Below, one piece after another: positions 52,511-63,436 of a stretch of DNA of 64,000 nucleotides. Under the pieces are notes generated by a model. It was not told the origin of the DNA. It searched no databases and worked only from the letters and a program-made list of their open reading frames with translations. The position numbers and the translations under genes were made by a program. The stretch is from Brevibacterium gallinarum (GTDB lineage Bacteria > Actinomycetota > Actinomycetes > Actinomycetales > Brevibacteriaceae), in the NCBI RefSeq assembly GCF_014836885.1, contig NZ_JACSPY010000002.1:248001-312000 (forward strand), given 5' to 3'. Each line of letters opens with the position of its first letter. Within the stretch, counting starts at the first letter, position 1.

Positions 52511-53017
52511 ATGAGCAGCACGAAAAGCCGGGGCGCAAGAGACGAGCATGTCGTTGAACCTCCTGAGGATCTCCACGAGATGCTCGAACTGGCGCGCTTC
52601 CTGGAGAACCACTCCGCCCCTGCTGTGCTTCTCGGCCCGGACGGTGAACAGATCCCGCTGCCCGTTCCTGCCTACGAGGTGCTCCGCAGAGTTGTGAGTG
52701 CGATGGAGCGAGGGGCGTCCGTCAGCGTTGAGCCGATCGATAAGCAGCTGACCACGCAGCAGGCCGCCGATCTGCTGGGCATAAGCCGGAACACCTTGGT
52801 TCGCCTGCTGGACGAGCACGAGCTGCCATTCGAGCGATTTGGACAGTCACGGCACCGGCGGCTTCGGTTGCGCGATGTGCTGGCGTATCGGGATCGCAAG
52901 CGGGCAGACCGGCGCAGCCGACTTGACGAACTGACGCGGCAGGCTCAAGAGGACGGCTTATACGACGTTGGGCCGGAGGCCTATCGGGAGGCACTGGCTG
53001 AGGCACGGAAGTCGTGA
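52511..53017 (+). CDS. HTH/excisionase-type DNA-binding protein, likely antitoxin
   Basis: A 168-residue protein. The central part (IDKQLTTQQAADLLGISRNTLVRLLDEHELPFERFGQSRHRRL, about residues 76-118) is a MerR/excisionase-type helix-turn-helix (HTH_17); the N-terminus is acidic and the C-terminus is a charged helix (RDRKRADRRSRLDELTRQAQEDG). The PIN-domain gene follows after three bases, the usual arrangement of an antitoxin and toxin. ATG 52511 is six bases after GATAAT (leaderless). GC is lower than in flanking genes, consistent with transfer. Confidence 0.85.
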   Translation: MSSTKSRGARDEHVVEPPEDLHEMLELARFLENHSAPAVLLGPDGEQIPLPVPAYEVLRRVVSAMERGASVSVEPIDKQLTTQQAADLLGISRNTLVRLLDEHELPFERFGQSRHRRLRLRDVLAYRDRKRADRRSRLDELTRQAQEDGLYDVGPEAYREALAEARKS

Positions 53018-53020
53018 CCG

Positions 53021-53602
53021 ATGTCCCGCTTCACAGTCTTTCTTGACGCATGCGTTTTGGTGCCCGTTGCGCCGTGTGACACCTTGCTGCGGATGGCTGA
53101 TGCGGGGGCTTTTCGACCTTTGTGGTCTGCCAAGGTCGTCGATGAGGCGCTGATGGCATTGGCGCGGATTCACCCTGAGGTCGACCGCAGCAGATTTCTG
53201 AGTCGGTTTCGGTCCATGGATGAGGCGTTCGAGGACGCCTGCGTTGAAGGGTGGGAGCCGCTTGAACAGGGTGTCTCCTTGCCCGACCCTGATGATCGGC
53301 ACGTGGTCGCGGCTGCCCTCCGCGGACGCGCTGACGCGATCATCACTGAGAGCATCAGGGATTTCCCCGAAGCGGTTCTCGAGCGTCTTGGGTTGGAGGC
53401 GATTCGATTGGATGCCTTCTTGCTTGACCAGTTTGACCTCAGCCTGGGTGCGACCTGTCGAGTGGTGAAGGACCAGGCAGCTGCAATGAGCCGACCGCCG
53501 GTCACTGTGGAAGCTCTGCTCGCGAAGCTGTCGCGCAGCGGAGCGCCCTGCTTTGCTCGTGCTGTGTCAGATGCGCTTGCTGCTCAGGTCGAATCTGACT
53601 AG
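53021..53602 (+). CDS. PIN-domain protein, likely ribonuclease toxin
   Basis: A 193-residue PIN-fold protein. Acidic residues fit the family: D9 in [10 protein letters not shown]42 in [10 protein letters not shown]91/D92 in [14 protein letters not shown], and a last site at D114 in [11 protein letters not shown] where the usual Asn/Asp pattern is partly altered. Residues after 130 form an extra helical part beyond the minimal 130-residue VapC. Forms an operon with the HTH antitoxin and is followed by a hairpin. Probably cuts RNA when free of the antitoxin. Lower GC, so probably mobile. Confidence 0.88.
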   Translation: MSRFTVFLDACVLVPVAPCDTLLRMADAGAFRPLWSAKVVDEALMALARIHPEVDRSRFLSRFRSMDEAFEDACVEGWEPLEQGVSLPDPDDRHVVAAALRGRADAIITESIRDFPEAVLERLGLEAIRLDAFLLDQFDLSLGATCRVVKDQAAAMSRPPVTVEALLAKLSRSGAPCFARAVSDALAAQVESD

Positions 53603-53616
53603 CTGTCCCATCGTCT

Positions 53617-53647
53617 GATCCGATATCGCTGAGAAGGTGATCGGATC
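53617..53647 (+). terminator. hairpin after the toxin-antitoxin pair
   Basis: GATCCGAT (53617-53624) pairs perfectly with ATCGGATC (53640-53647) around a 15-nt loop, 15 bp after the PIN stop. Confidence 0.6.
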
Positions 53648-53749
53648 CTCCGGCGAGCGCCTCCAGCGCGGCTCCAAAGGCCTGGGTTGGAGGCGCCCAG
53701 CTCGCTCCTCGAACGTGGCGTCGACGGATCACACCTCTCGAAAACCAGA

Positions 53750-53770
53750 GTTGAGTGGAATAGACTCAAC
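53750..53770. promoter_or_regulatory. HAIR element (HspR operator) upstream of clpB
   Basis: GTTGAGT-N7-ACTCAAC matches the HspR-associated inverted repeat consensus CTTGAGT-N7-ACTCAAG except at the outermost pair, where the symmetry is kept. It lies 79 bp before the clpB start, so HspR repression and heat induction are expected. Confidence 0.9.
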
Positions 53771-53848
53771 TTTGGCGGTGTTGTGCTGATCAGAAGATTC
53801 ACGTTCATGCTGATCCGCGCCGGTATGCCGGCGCCGAAAGGAACTCCT

Positions 53849-56515
<2,667 letters not shown>

Positions 56516-56564
56516 CGATCGTCAGTCCCGACGACGATGCGCAGGCATCGTGTGAGTTGGTGGT

Positions 56565-56602
56565 TGCGTGGGTGCGGCACGTCTGGGTGTCACACCCACG
56601 CA
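56565..56602. terminator. terminator between clpB and xthA
   Basis: TGCGTGGGTG (56565-56574) pairs perfectly with 56593-56602; an alternative inner GGGTGT/ACACCC pair is possible. In addition a perfect 16-bp palindrome ACTGACGATCGTCAGT (56511-56526) spans the clpB stop codon. Confidence 0.75.
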
Positions 56603-56690
56603 GTCGATTCAGCACTGAGCCGCCGGTGACCAGCCTGGGCGGCCAGCGCGCGGTGGCCCGTCAGGCTCACGCGGTTCGCTGCGCCTCAGC

Positions 56691-57482
56691 TCAGAGCGCG
56701 TAGTCGACGACGACCGGGGCGTGGTCGGATGCGCCCTTGCCCTTGCGCTCCTCGCGGTCGACGAACGCACCGGTCGCTGCCTCAGCGAGTGCTGCGGAGG
56801 CGAGCTGGAAGTCGATGCGCATGCCCTCCTTCTTGGGGAAGCGCAGCTTCTGGTAGTCCCAGTACGTGTAGACACCCGGACCCGGCGTGAACGGGCGGGC
56901 GACATCGGTCAGGCCGGCGTCGAGGAGTGCCTGGAAGGCATCGCGCTCAGGCTGGGAGACATGCGTGCAGCCGGCGAAGGCCTCCATGTCCCACACGTCC
57001 TCATCGTGCGGGGCGACGTTGAAGTCGCCGCAGAGCACGAGCTTGGCCTGCGAGTCTGCTGTCAGCTGCGCGGTGACGTCATCACGCAGGGCCGACAGCC
57101 ACCGCAGCTTGTAGTCGTAGTGCGGATGGTCGAGCTCGCGGCCGTTGGGCACATACAGCGAATGCACGCGCACTCCGCCGCAGTCGGCGTTGATGGCGCG
57201 GGCCTCCACGGCGTCGTCATCGCCGAAGCCGGGCACGTTCTCGAAGCCGAGCTGCACATCGGCAAGCCCCACCCGGGAGGCGATCGCCACCCCGTTCCAC
57301 TGGTTCAGCCCGTGATAGGCGACTTCGTACCCGCGCTCCTCGAAGACCGCGACAGGCATCTGCGCGTCCTTGCACTTGAGTTCCTGGATGGCGAGCACAT
57401 CGGCATCCGAGCGCTCCAGCCATGCGCCGATGCGTTCGGCGCGGGCCCTGACAGAGTTCACGTTCCATGTAGCGATTCGCAC
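56691..57482 (-). CDS. xthA: exodeoxyribonuclease III (AP endonuclease)
   Basis: DNA base-excision repair enzyme of 263 residues. All family motifs are present: TWNVNSVRAR, the metal-binding Glu in IQELKCKD, SLYVPNGR, LCGDFNVAPHDEDVWD and C-terminal SDHAPVVVDY with the catalytic Asp-His pair. GTG 57482 lies six bases after TAGAGT (57489-57494), so leaderless. Convergent with clpB and divergent from the glycolate oxidase-like gene. Confidence 0.95.
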   Translation of the reverse strand: MRIATWNVNSVRARAERIGAWLERSDADVLAIQELKCKDAQMPVAVFEERGYEVAYHGLNQWNGVAIASRVGLADVQLGFENVPGFGDDDAVEARAINADCGGVRVHSLYVPNGRELDHPHYDYKLRWLSALRDDVTAQLTADSQAKLVLCGDFNVAPHDEDVWDMEAFAGCTHVSQPERDAFQALLDAGLTDVARPFTPGPGVYTYWDYQKLRFPKKEGMRIDFQLASAALAEAATGAFVDREERKGKGASDHAPVVVDYAL

Positions 57483-57694
57483 GCCCCCACTCTAACCGAG
57501 GACCCGGCCGCTGCCGCCTCCCTGGACCCACGCCTCGGGCACGGCCCGAGGTGAGCGCCGGCAGCGCAGACAGGAGCCGCCCGGAAACAGGGCCCATGCT
57601 GAAACCGGGGCAGTCCTGAAACGGTGACCCGGCGGGCCGGTCCGGGCGGCGGAATGGTAGCGTGCGTCACATCGGCTGGGAGGAAGGTCTGCAG

Positions 57695-59092
57695 ATGGAA
57701 CGCAACGACGCTCACGCACTCGACGACATCATCGCCGCCCTGCCGGCTGACATCCTCGTCACCGACCCGGTCAGCATGGAGGCCTACCGGTGGGACCGCG
57801 CCAACGACCCCGCTGCCGGTATGCCGCTCGTCGTCGTCCGCCCGACAACGACGGAACAGGTCCAGCAGGTCGTGAAGATCGCGGCGAAGCACCGCACCCC
57901 GATCGTCCCGCGCGGAGCCGGAACAGGGCTCTCCGGCGGCAGCACGGCAGTCGAGCGCGGCATCGTCGTCTCCCTCGACCGGATGAACAAGATCGAAGTC
58001 GACCCCGTCACCCGCACCGTCACCGCCGGGCCCGGAGCGCTCAACGCCGAGGTCAAGGCCGCCGCAGCCGAACACGGCCTGTGGTACCCGCCGGATCCGT
58101 CCTCCTTCGAGATCTGCTCGATCGGCGGCAACGTCGCCACCAACGCCGGCGGCCTGTGCTGCGTGAAGTACGGCGTCACGACCGACTACGTCCTCGGTGT
58201 CACCGTCGTGCTCGCCGACGGCCGGGCCGTCACCCTCGGCGGCCCGCGCATCAAGGACGTCGCCGGACTGTCGCTGACGAAGCTGTTCGTCGGCAGCGAG
58301 GGCGCACTCGGCCTCTTCACCGAAGTCCAGCTGCGCCTCATCCCCGCCCAGAAGCAGCCGACGACCCTCGTCGCCACCTTCCCCACACTCGACGCCGCGA
58401 CCGAGGCGGTGCTGGGCATCATCCGGCAGATGCGCCCGTCGATGCTCGAATTCATGGACCAGCCCACCATCAACGCCGTCGAGGACGCCACCAAGATGGG
58501 TCTGGACCGCGACGCCGCTGCGATGCTCATCGCCCAGTCCGATGAGCCCAGCGGCGCGGCCCTCGATGAGATCTGGCGCATCGAAGAGATCTGCAATGCA
58601 ACCGGGGCCACCGAGTGCTTCGCCACCGACGACCCAGCCGACGGCGAGGCCTTCGTCGTCGCCCGCCGGATGGCGATCCCGGCCATCGAACGCCTCGGTG
58701 CCGTGCTGTTGGAAGACGTCGGGGTCCCGCTGCCGCGCCTCGGCGACCTCGTCCTGGGCATCGCCGAGATCGCGGAGAACAACGACGTCACGATCGCCAC
58801 GATGGCCCACGCCGGCGACGGCAACACCCACCCGCTCATCGTGCTCGAACGCTCCGACCCCGCGCAGCACGAGCGCGCCCACATCGCCTACGGCGAGGTG
58901 ATGGACCTGGCCATCAGCCTCGGCGGCACCATCACCGGTGAGCACGGCGTCGGCCGGCTCAAGCGCCCGTGGCTGGCCGACTACCTCGGCGCCGAAGTCC
59001 TCGAGCTCAACCACCGCATCAAGAAGGCACTCGACCCCGATGGAATCCTCAACCCCGGATCGATCCTCGTGCCCGACAAGCCCGGTCGCTGA
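57695..59092 (+). CDS. glcD: FAD-linked oxidase, glycolate oxidase GlcD-like
   Basis: Flavoprotein of the FAD_binding_4/FAD-oxidase_C family, 465 residues. PRGAGTGLSGGSTAVERGIVV (near residue 70) holds the pyrophosphate loop; GGNVATNAGGLCCVKYGVTTDYVLG, IKDVAGLSLTKLFVGSEGALG and the C-terminal HAGDGNTHP and GEHGVGRLK (His/substrate) motifs are typical of GlcD, D-lactate and D-2-hydroxyglutarate dehydrogenases. Start ATG 57695 has a GGAGGAAGG site. The malate synthase G gene downstream (109 bp) suggests glycolate to glyoxylate to malate. No glcE/glcF follow, so electrons may go elsewhere. Confidence 0.88.
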   Translation: MERNDAHALDDIIAALPADILVTDPVSMEAYRWDRANDPAAGMPLVVVRPTTTEQVQQVVKIAAKHRTPIVPRGAGTGLSGGSTAVERGIVVSLDRMNKIEVDPVTRTVTAGPGALNAEVKAAAAEHGLWYPPDPSSFEICSIGGNVATNAGGLCCVKYGVTTDYVLGVTVVLADGRAVTLGGPRIKDVAGLSLTKLFVGSEGALGLFTEVQLRLIPAQKQPTTLVATFPTLDAATEAVLGIIRQMRPSMLEFMDQPTINAVEDATKMGLDRDAAAMLIAQSDEPSGAALDEIWRIEEICNATGATECFATDDPADGEAFVVARRMAIPAIERLGAVLLEDVGVPLPRLGDLVLGIAEIAENNDVTIATMAHAGDGNTHPLIVLERSDPAQHERAHIAYGEVMDLAISLGGTITGEHGVGRLKRPWLADYLGAEVLELNHRIKKALDPDGILNPGSILVPDKPGR

Positions 59093-59128
59093 GAGCTGCT
59101 TCACAAACATCCGCAATATAGATAGACT

Positions 59129-59145
59129 ATTCCACGTAATGGAAT
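59129..59145. promoter_or_regulatory. IclR-like palindrome before malate synthase
   Basis: ATTCCA-N5-TGGAAT (59129-59134 and 59140-59145), a TTCC-N7-GGAA type dyad as bound by IclR-family regulators of glyoxylate and allantoin use, in an AT-rich stretch about 60 bp before the glcB start. Regulator not in the window. Confidence 0.55.
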
Positions 59146-59206
59146 CTATAGTGCAGGTATGCCCGCTCGCAGCATCCCCCTGCATTCCCGGCATGGAGGA
59201 ATGACG

Positions 59207-61405
59207 ATGACTGACAACGATCAGACGACCGCATCGAACACAGTGACCCGCGCTGGTCTGCAGGTCGCCGCTGAGCTGGCTGACTTCACCGAACGCGAGG
59301 CGCTGCCGGCGGCCGGGCTCGACGCCGACGCGTTCTGGAGCGGAGTCGCTGAGCTGCTGGCCGACCTCACCCCGCGCAACCGCGAGCTGCTCGACATCCG
59401 CGAACAGCTGCAGCGCAGGATCGACGACTACCACCGCGCCAATCCCGGCACCCCGGATCCCAAGGAGTACCGGGCGTTCCTCGAGGAGATCGGCTACCTT
59501 GTCCCCGCCCCGGCAGAGGTGACGGTCACCACCGAGAACGTCGACCCGGAGATCACCGACCAGGCCGGCCCGCAGCTCGTCGTGCCTGTCTCCAATGCGC
59601 GCTTCGCCATCAACGCCGCGAACGCCCGCTGGGGTTCGCTCTACGACGCCTACTACGGCACCGACGCCATCGACCAGAGCGGCGAGCTGGCACCGGGCAG
59701 CGGCTACAACCCGACCCGCGGCGCCGCCGTCATCGCCAAGGGCCGCGAACTGCTCGATACCGCCGCCCCGCTGACCGAGGGCTCACACGCCGATGCCACC
59801 GGCTACCGGGTCGCGAGCGGCCAGCTGCACGTCACGCTCAGCGGCGGCACCGAGGCCGCGCTTGCCGCTCCCGAGGTGTTCGCCGGGTTCTCCGGTGACC
59901 CGGACTCGCCGACGCACGTGCTGCTGCGCCACAACGGCCTGCACATCGACATCGTCTTCGACCCCACCGGCACGATCGGCACGACCGATGCCGCCGGCAT
60001 CGAGGACATCGTCGTCGAATCCGCCGTCACCTCGATCATCGACCTCGAGGACTCCGTGGCCGCCGTCGATGCCGAGGACAAGACGCACTGCTACCGCAAC
60101 TGGCGCGGCCTGGCCAACGGCACCCTGTCCGAGGAGGTGACGAAGAACGGCCGCACCTTCACCCGCTCGCTCAACCCCGACCGCACCTATTCGGCACCTG
60201 ACGGCAGCAGCGAGATCTCCCTGCCGGGCCGCTCGCTGCTGTTCGTGCGCAACGTCGGCCACCTCATGACCACCGATGCGGTCCTCGGCGCCGACGGCCA
60301 GGAGGTCCCCGAGGGCATCCTCGATGCGATCATGACGGCGCTCGCCGCCGCCCCGGCCCTGCGCGAGGGCACCGGCAACTCGCGTGCCGGCTCGATGTAC
60401 ATCGTCAAGCCGAAGATGCACGGACCCGACGAAGTCGCCTTCGCCGTCGAGCTCTTCGCCCGCGTCGAGCAGCTCCTCGGCCTGCCGGCGCGCACGCTCA
60501 AGATCGGCATCATGGACGAGGAGCGCCGCACCAGCGCCAACCTCGCCGCCGCGATCGCCCAGGCAGCCGACCGCGTCGTGTTCATCAACACCGGCTTCCT
60601 CGACCGCACCGGCGATGAGATCCACACCTCGATGCAGGCCGGACCGGTCGTGCGCAAGGCTGAGATGAAGTCGCAGAGCTTCCTGCAGGCCTACGAGGAC
60701 GCCAACGTCGACATCGGCCTGGCCGCCGGCTTCCGCGGCCACGCCCAGATCGGCAAGGGCATGTGGGCGATGCCCGACCTCATGCACGACATGCTCGAGC
60801 AGAAGATCGGCCACGTGAAGGCCGGCGCGACCGCCGCCTGGGTGCCCTCGCCGACGGCGGCCACCCTGCACGCGCTGCACTACCATCAGGCAGACGCCTT
60901 CGAGATCCAGGGCGAAATCGCCACCCGCGAACCCACCGGGCTCGACCCGCTGCTCGGGCTGCCGCTGGGCGACCCGGCAGCGCTGACCGATGAGCAGCGC
61001 CAGACCGAGGTCGATGAGAACGTCCAGTCGATCCTCGGCTACGTCGTGCGCTGGGTCGACCAGGGGGTGGGCTGTTCGAAGGTGCCCGACATCCACGACG
61101 TCGCCCTCATGGAGGACCGCGCCACCCTGCGGATCTCGAGTCAGCTGCTGGCCAACTGGCTCGCCCATGACGTCATCAGCCTCGAGCAGGTCGATGAGAG
61201 CCTCAACCGCCTGGCCGCTGTGGTCGATGAGCAGAACGCCGGGGATCCGAACTACGAGCCGCTCGTCACCGACGGGCAGGGCAGCGGTATCGCCTTCGAA
61301 GCCGCCCGCTCGCTCATCGTCGACGGCGCCAGCCAGCCCAGCGGCTACACCGAGCCGATCCTGCACCGCGCCCGCCGGGCCAAGAAGGCCGAGCAGCGCA
61401 CCTGA
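59207..61405 (+). CDS. glcB: malate synthase G
   Basis: Condenses glyoxylate with acetyl-CoA to malate. The 732-residue length and motifs are those of the G isoform: [30 protein letters not shown] at the start, [54 protein letters not shown], and [22 protein letters not shown] 59207 is favoured: GGAGG (59195-59199) is seven bases upstream, whereas ATG 59201 would have the site too close. Follows glcD; an IclR-like dyad precedes it. A strong terminator closes the unit. Confidence 0.97.
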   Translation: MTDNDQTTASNTVTRAGLQVAAELADFTEREALPAAGLDADAFWSGVAELLADLTPRNRELLDIREQLQRRIDDYHRANPGTPDPKEYRAFLEEIGYLVPAPAEVTVTTENVDPEITDQAGPQLVVPVSNARFAINAANARWGSLYDAYYGTDAIDQSGELAPGSGYNPTRGAAVIAKGRELLDTAAPLTEGSHADATGYRVASGQLHVTLSGGTEAALAAPEVFAGFSGDPDSPTHVLLRHNGLHIDIVFDPTGTIGTTDAAGIEDIVVESAVTSIIDLEDSVAAVDAEDKTHCYRNWRGLANGTLSEEVTKNGRTFTRSLNPDRTYSAPDGSSEISLPGRSLLFVRNVGHLMTTDAVLGADGQEVPEGILDAIMTALAAAPALREGTGNSRAGSMYIVKPKMHGPDEVAFAVELFARVEQLLGLPARTLKIGIMDEERRTSANLAAAIAQAADRVVFINTGFLDRTGDEIHTSMQAGPVVRKAEMKSQSFLQAYEDANVDIGLAAGFRGHAQIGKGMWAMPDLMHDMLEQKIGHVKAGATAAWVPSPTAATLHALHYHQADAFEIQGEIATREPTGLDPLLGLPLGDPAALTDEQRQTEVDENVQSILGYVVRWVDQGVGCSKVPDIHDVALMEDRATLRISSQLLANWLAHDVISLEQVDESLNRLAAVVDEQNAGDPNYEPLVTDGQGSGIAFEAARSLIVDGASQPSGYTEPILHRARRAKKAEQRT

Positions 61406-61417
61406 GCCGCAGCCGTT

Positions 61418-61450
61418 TGATCCCGCCCTGCAGATGACAGGGCGGGATCA
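61418..61450 (+). terminator. terminator after malate synthase G
   Basis: Perfect 13-bp stem TGATCCCGCCCTG (61418-61430) with 61438-61450, 7-nt loop. Confidence 0.88.
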
Positions 61451-61474
61451 GTCATGTGCGCCTATGCTGTGGCC

Positions 61475-62314
61475 ATGTCATCGACACCCAGCCTGCGCCC
61501 CGTGCCCGCTGCTGCCGCGCCCGAGGCGCCGGTCGCCCTCATCACGGGTGCCACCAGCGGCATCGGGCTGGCGATCGCCCATGAGCTCGCCGCCGACGGC
61601 TACCGGCTCATCCTCGTCGCCCGCGACCTCGAGCGCCTCGACGCCACGGCGGTCAGGCTCATGCACCGCTACCGGATCGTCTGCGAGGTGCTCAGCTGCG
61701 ACCTCAGCCGGACTGAGGGCGATGGGACGATCGGCGGGATCCGGCAGGTCACCGACCTCATCGACTCCCGCCGCGTCGACGTCGTCGTCAACAACGCCGG
61801 CTTCGGACTGCGCACCTCGCTGCTGAGAACCGACCCGGCGGAGCTCGCGAAGCTCGACACCGTGCTCATCCGCGCCGTTGAGGACATCTCCTGGCATGCC
61901 GCCCATGCGATGCGCGCCCGCGGCCGCGGCGGCATCGTCAACATCGCCTCGATGGCCGCGGTCACGACGATGGGCACCTACGCCGGGGCGAAGTCCCATG
62001 TGCTCATCTTCACCGAGAGCCTCGCCGCCGAACTCGCCGGCACCGGCGTCACCGCCACCGCGGTGCTGCCCGGGTTCGTGCGCACCGAGTTCCACGACCG
62101 CATGGATGTCGACATGTCGCACCTGCCGGCCGCAGCCTGGGTCGACGTCTCGACCGTCGCCCGGCAGGGGCTGCGTGATGCCCGCGCAGGCAAGGTCGTC
62201 TCCGTGCCCGGGGTGCAGTACAAGCTCGCCTATGCCGCAGCCCAGGTGCTGCCGCGGCCGCTCATCCGGTTCGCCAGCAACGGCTTCCGCTTCACCCGGC
62301 AGTCACGCCGCTGA
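61475..62314 (+). CDS. short-chain dehydrogenase (KR-like SDR)
   Basis: Classical-type SDR of 279 residues: VALITGATSGIGLAIAHELA (TGxxxGIG) near residue 25, VVVNNAGFGLRTSL, IVNIASMAAVTTMGTYAGAKSHVL with the catalytic Ser and YxxxK in TYAGAKS. The C-terminus (YAAAQVLPRPLIRFASNGFRFTRQ) resembles short-chain reductases acting on lipids or ketones. ATG 61475 is six bases after TATGCT (leaderless). N-terminal PAAAAPEAPVALI lies on a variant of the dispersed motif. Substrate unknown. Confidence 0.9.
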   Translation: MSSTPSLRPVPAAAAPEAPVALITGATSGIGLAIAHELAADGYRLILVARDLERLDATAVRLMHRYRIVCEVLSCDLSRTEGDGTIGGIRQVTDLIDSRRVDVVVNNAGFGLRTSLLRTDPAELAKLDTVLIRAVEDISWHAAHAMRARGRGGIVNIASMAAVTTMGTYAGAKSHVLIFTESLAAELAGTGVTATAVLPGFVRTEFHDRMDVDMSHLPAAAWVDVSTVARQGLRDARAGKVVSVPGVQYKLAYAAAQVLPRPLIRFASNGFRFTRQSRR

Positions 62315-62528
62315 GACCCCCGAGATCGCCCGCGCAGTGACGGCAAGGTGCCCTTTGGGAATCGGCAGCCGGGCGCAGCGAGTGGCATACCTCACCCAGA
62401 CCAGTGCGATCCGCCCATCAGCCGCTTCGCATGTGCAAAGCAAAGCATGGGATATAACCGCAGGTGGGAGGCCGATTTCCGGTCTCAGGCGTCACGTGCG
62501 ATCAGCGAAATTTTCTTCGCGAGACAAG
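62315..62528. other. gap before the orphan RNA with no gene seen
   Basis: First half of the 425-bp gap 62315-62739. It becomes AT-richer from about 62440 on and shows no ORF with actinobacterial codon bias. Confidence 0.5.
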
Positions 62529-62557
62529 TTCACAAATCAACTAATCCATGGTTAAAT
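62529..62557 (+). promoter_or_regulatory. sigma-70-type promoter of an orphan transcription unit
   Basis: TTCACA (62529-62534), 17-bp spacer, TTAAAT (62552-62557). It is the best -35/-10 pair recognised in the window, in locally AT-rich DNA. Confidence 0.7.
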
Positions 62558-62563
62558 GGAGGT

Positions 62564-62676
62564 AATTCGACCCGGTGGGGATCGGGCGAATGACGGACGT
62601 ATGGGGATGCGTCCGGGTACTCGAGGGGAGTGCTGCAAAGGCCCCGGGAAGACGCGTTACGCGCCCCGGGGTCTTT
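62564..62676 (+). ncRNA. candidate structured small RNA
   Basis: The promoter at 62529-62557 would start RNA near 62564; 113 nt later lies a strong terminator. Between them two hairpins are visible: TTCGaCCCG with CGGGCGAA (62566-62590) with loop GTGGGGAT, and CGGACG with CGTCCG (about 62594-62616) with loop TATGGGGATG. Both loops contain GGGGAT. No RNA family was recognised. A 59-codon ORF from ATG 62556 overlaps the -10 box and runs through the terminator to 62735, which looks accidental. Alternatives: pyrE leader, although pyrE appears to have its own promoter. Confidence 0.5.
62637..62676 (+). terminator. terminator of the candidate small RNA
   Basis: AAAGGCCCCGGG (62637-62648) pairs with CCCGGGGTCTTT (62665-62676), with one G-T wobble; CGCG-TTA-CGCG extends it inside. 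The tail is U-rich (TCTTTGTGTTT), rare in this genome, so an efficient intrinsic terminator. Confidence 0.85.
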
Positions 62677-62739
62677 GTGTTTCTCCAGGCAGGACACCTC
62701 TTCAGCTGGCACTCGGCTTCGTCCACGTAGACTGAGCGC

Positions 62740-63300
62740 ATGTCAGAAACTGCGAAATCCCAGCTGCTGCAGCTCATCGACGAACTCGCCGTCGTGCGCG
62801 GAAAGGTCACGCTGTCCTCCGGTCAGGAGGCCGACTACTACCTCGACCTGCGCCGGGTCACCCTCGACCACCGCAGCGCCCCGCTCATCGGCGACGTCAT
62901 GCTCGACCTGCTGGAGTCCACCGGCTACCTCGACGAGGTCGAGGCGATCGGCGGCCTGACGATGGGCGCTGACCCGGTCGGCACCGCGATCATGCACCGC
63001 TCCGTCGTCCGCGGCGCCCCCAAGGACACCTTCGTCGTGCGCAAGGCCGCCAAGGAACACGGCATGGGCCGCCGCGTCGAAGGCCCCGATGTGCGCGGCC
63101 GCAAGGTCATCGCCGTCGAGGACACCTCGACGACCGGCGGCTCCGTGCTCACCGCCGTCGAGGCGCTGCGCGAAGCCGGCGCTGAGGTCATCGCCGTCGC
63201 CGTCGTCATGGACCGCAACACCGGCGCCAAGGAGCGCGTCGAGGCCGCAGGCCTGCCGTACCTCATCGCGCTGAGCACCAGCGACCTCGGACTCGACTGA
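62740..63300 (+). CDS. pyrE: orotate phosphoribosyltransferase
   Basis: Makes orotidine monophosphate from orotate and PRPP in pyrimidine synthesis. The 186-residue protein has the PRTase PRPP motif KVIAVEDTSTTGGSVLTAVEAL (residues about 123-144), GKVTLSSGQEADYYLDLRRVTLDH near the N-terminus and GGLTMGADPVGTA. Its own promoter is CTGGCA (62706-62711), 16-bp spacer, TAGACT (62728-62733), six bases before ATG 62740, so it is leaderless. Confidence 0.96.
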   Translation: MSETAKSQLLQLIDELAVVRGKVTLSSGQEADYYLDLRRVTLDHRSAPLIGDVMLDLLESTGYLDEVEAIGGLTMGADPVGTAIMHRSVVRGAPKDTFVVRKAAKEHGMGRRVEGPDVRGRKVIAVEDTSTTGGSVLTAVEALREAGAEVIAVAVVMDRNTGAKERVEAAGLPYLIALSTSDLGLD

Positions 63301-63308
63301 GCCTCACG

Positions 63309-63356
63309 ATCCCAGCCGGACCGGCGCCTCGGGCCCGGTGCCGCCACCGCTGGGAT
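63309..63356 (+). terminator. hairpin after pyrE
   Basis: ATCCCAGC (63309-63316) pairs with GCTGGGAT (63349-63356); the loop contains a further ACCGG/CCGGT pair and a variant of the dispersed CGCCTCGGG motif. Confidence 0.7.
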
Positions 63357-63436
63357 TGGACGTTAGCTGACACCGCACGCAACACTAGACCCGGCGCCGC
63401 ACGCGGCGCGCACCCCCGTCAATCGAAGGACCACCC

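Noticed and set aside
57458..59434. 658-codon minus-strand ORF opposite the GlcD-like gene
   Set aside because: Antisense of glcD and the start of glcB; no domain, wrong codon-position bias.
62556..62735. 59-codon leader peptide before pyrE
   Set aside because: Its ATG overlaps the -10 box of the orphan promoter and the frame runs through the terminator; no run of regulatory codons is seen.
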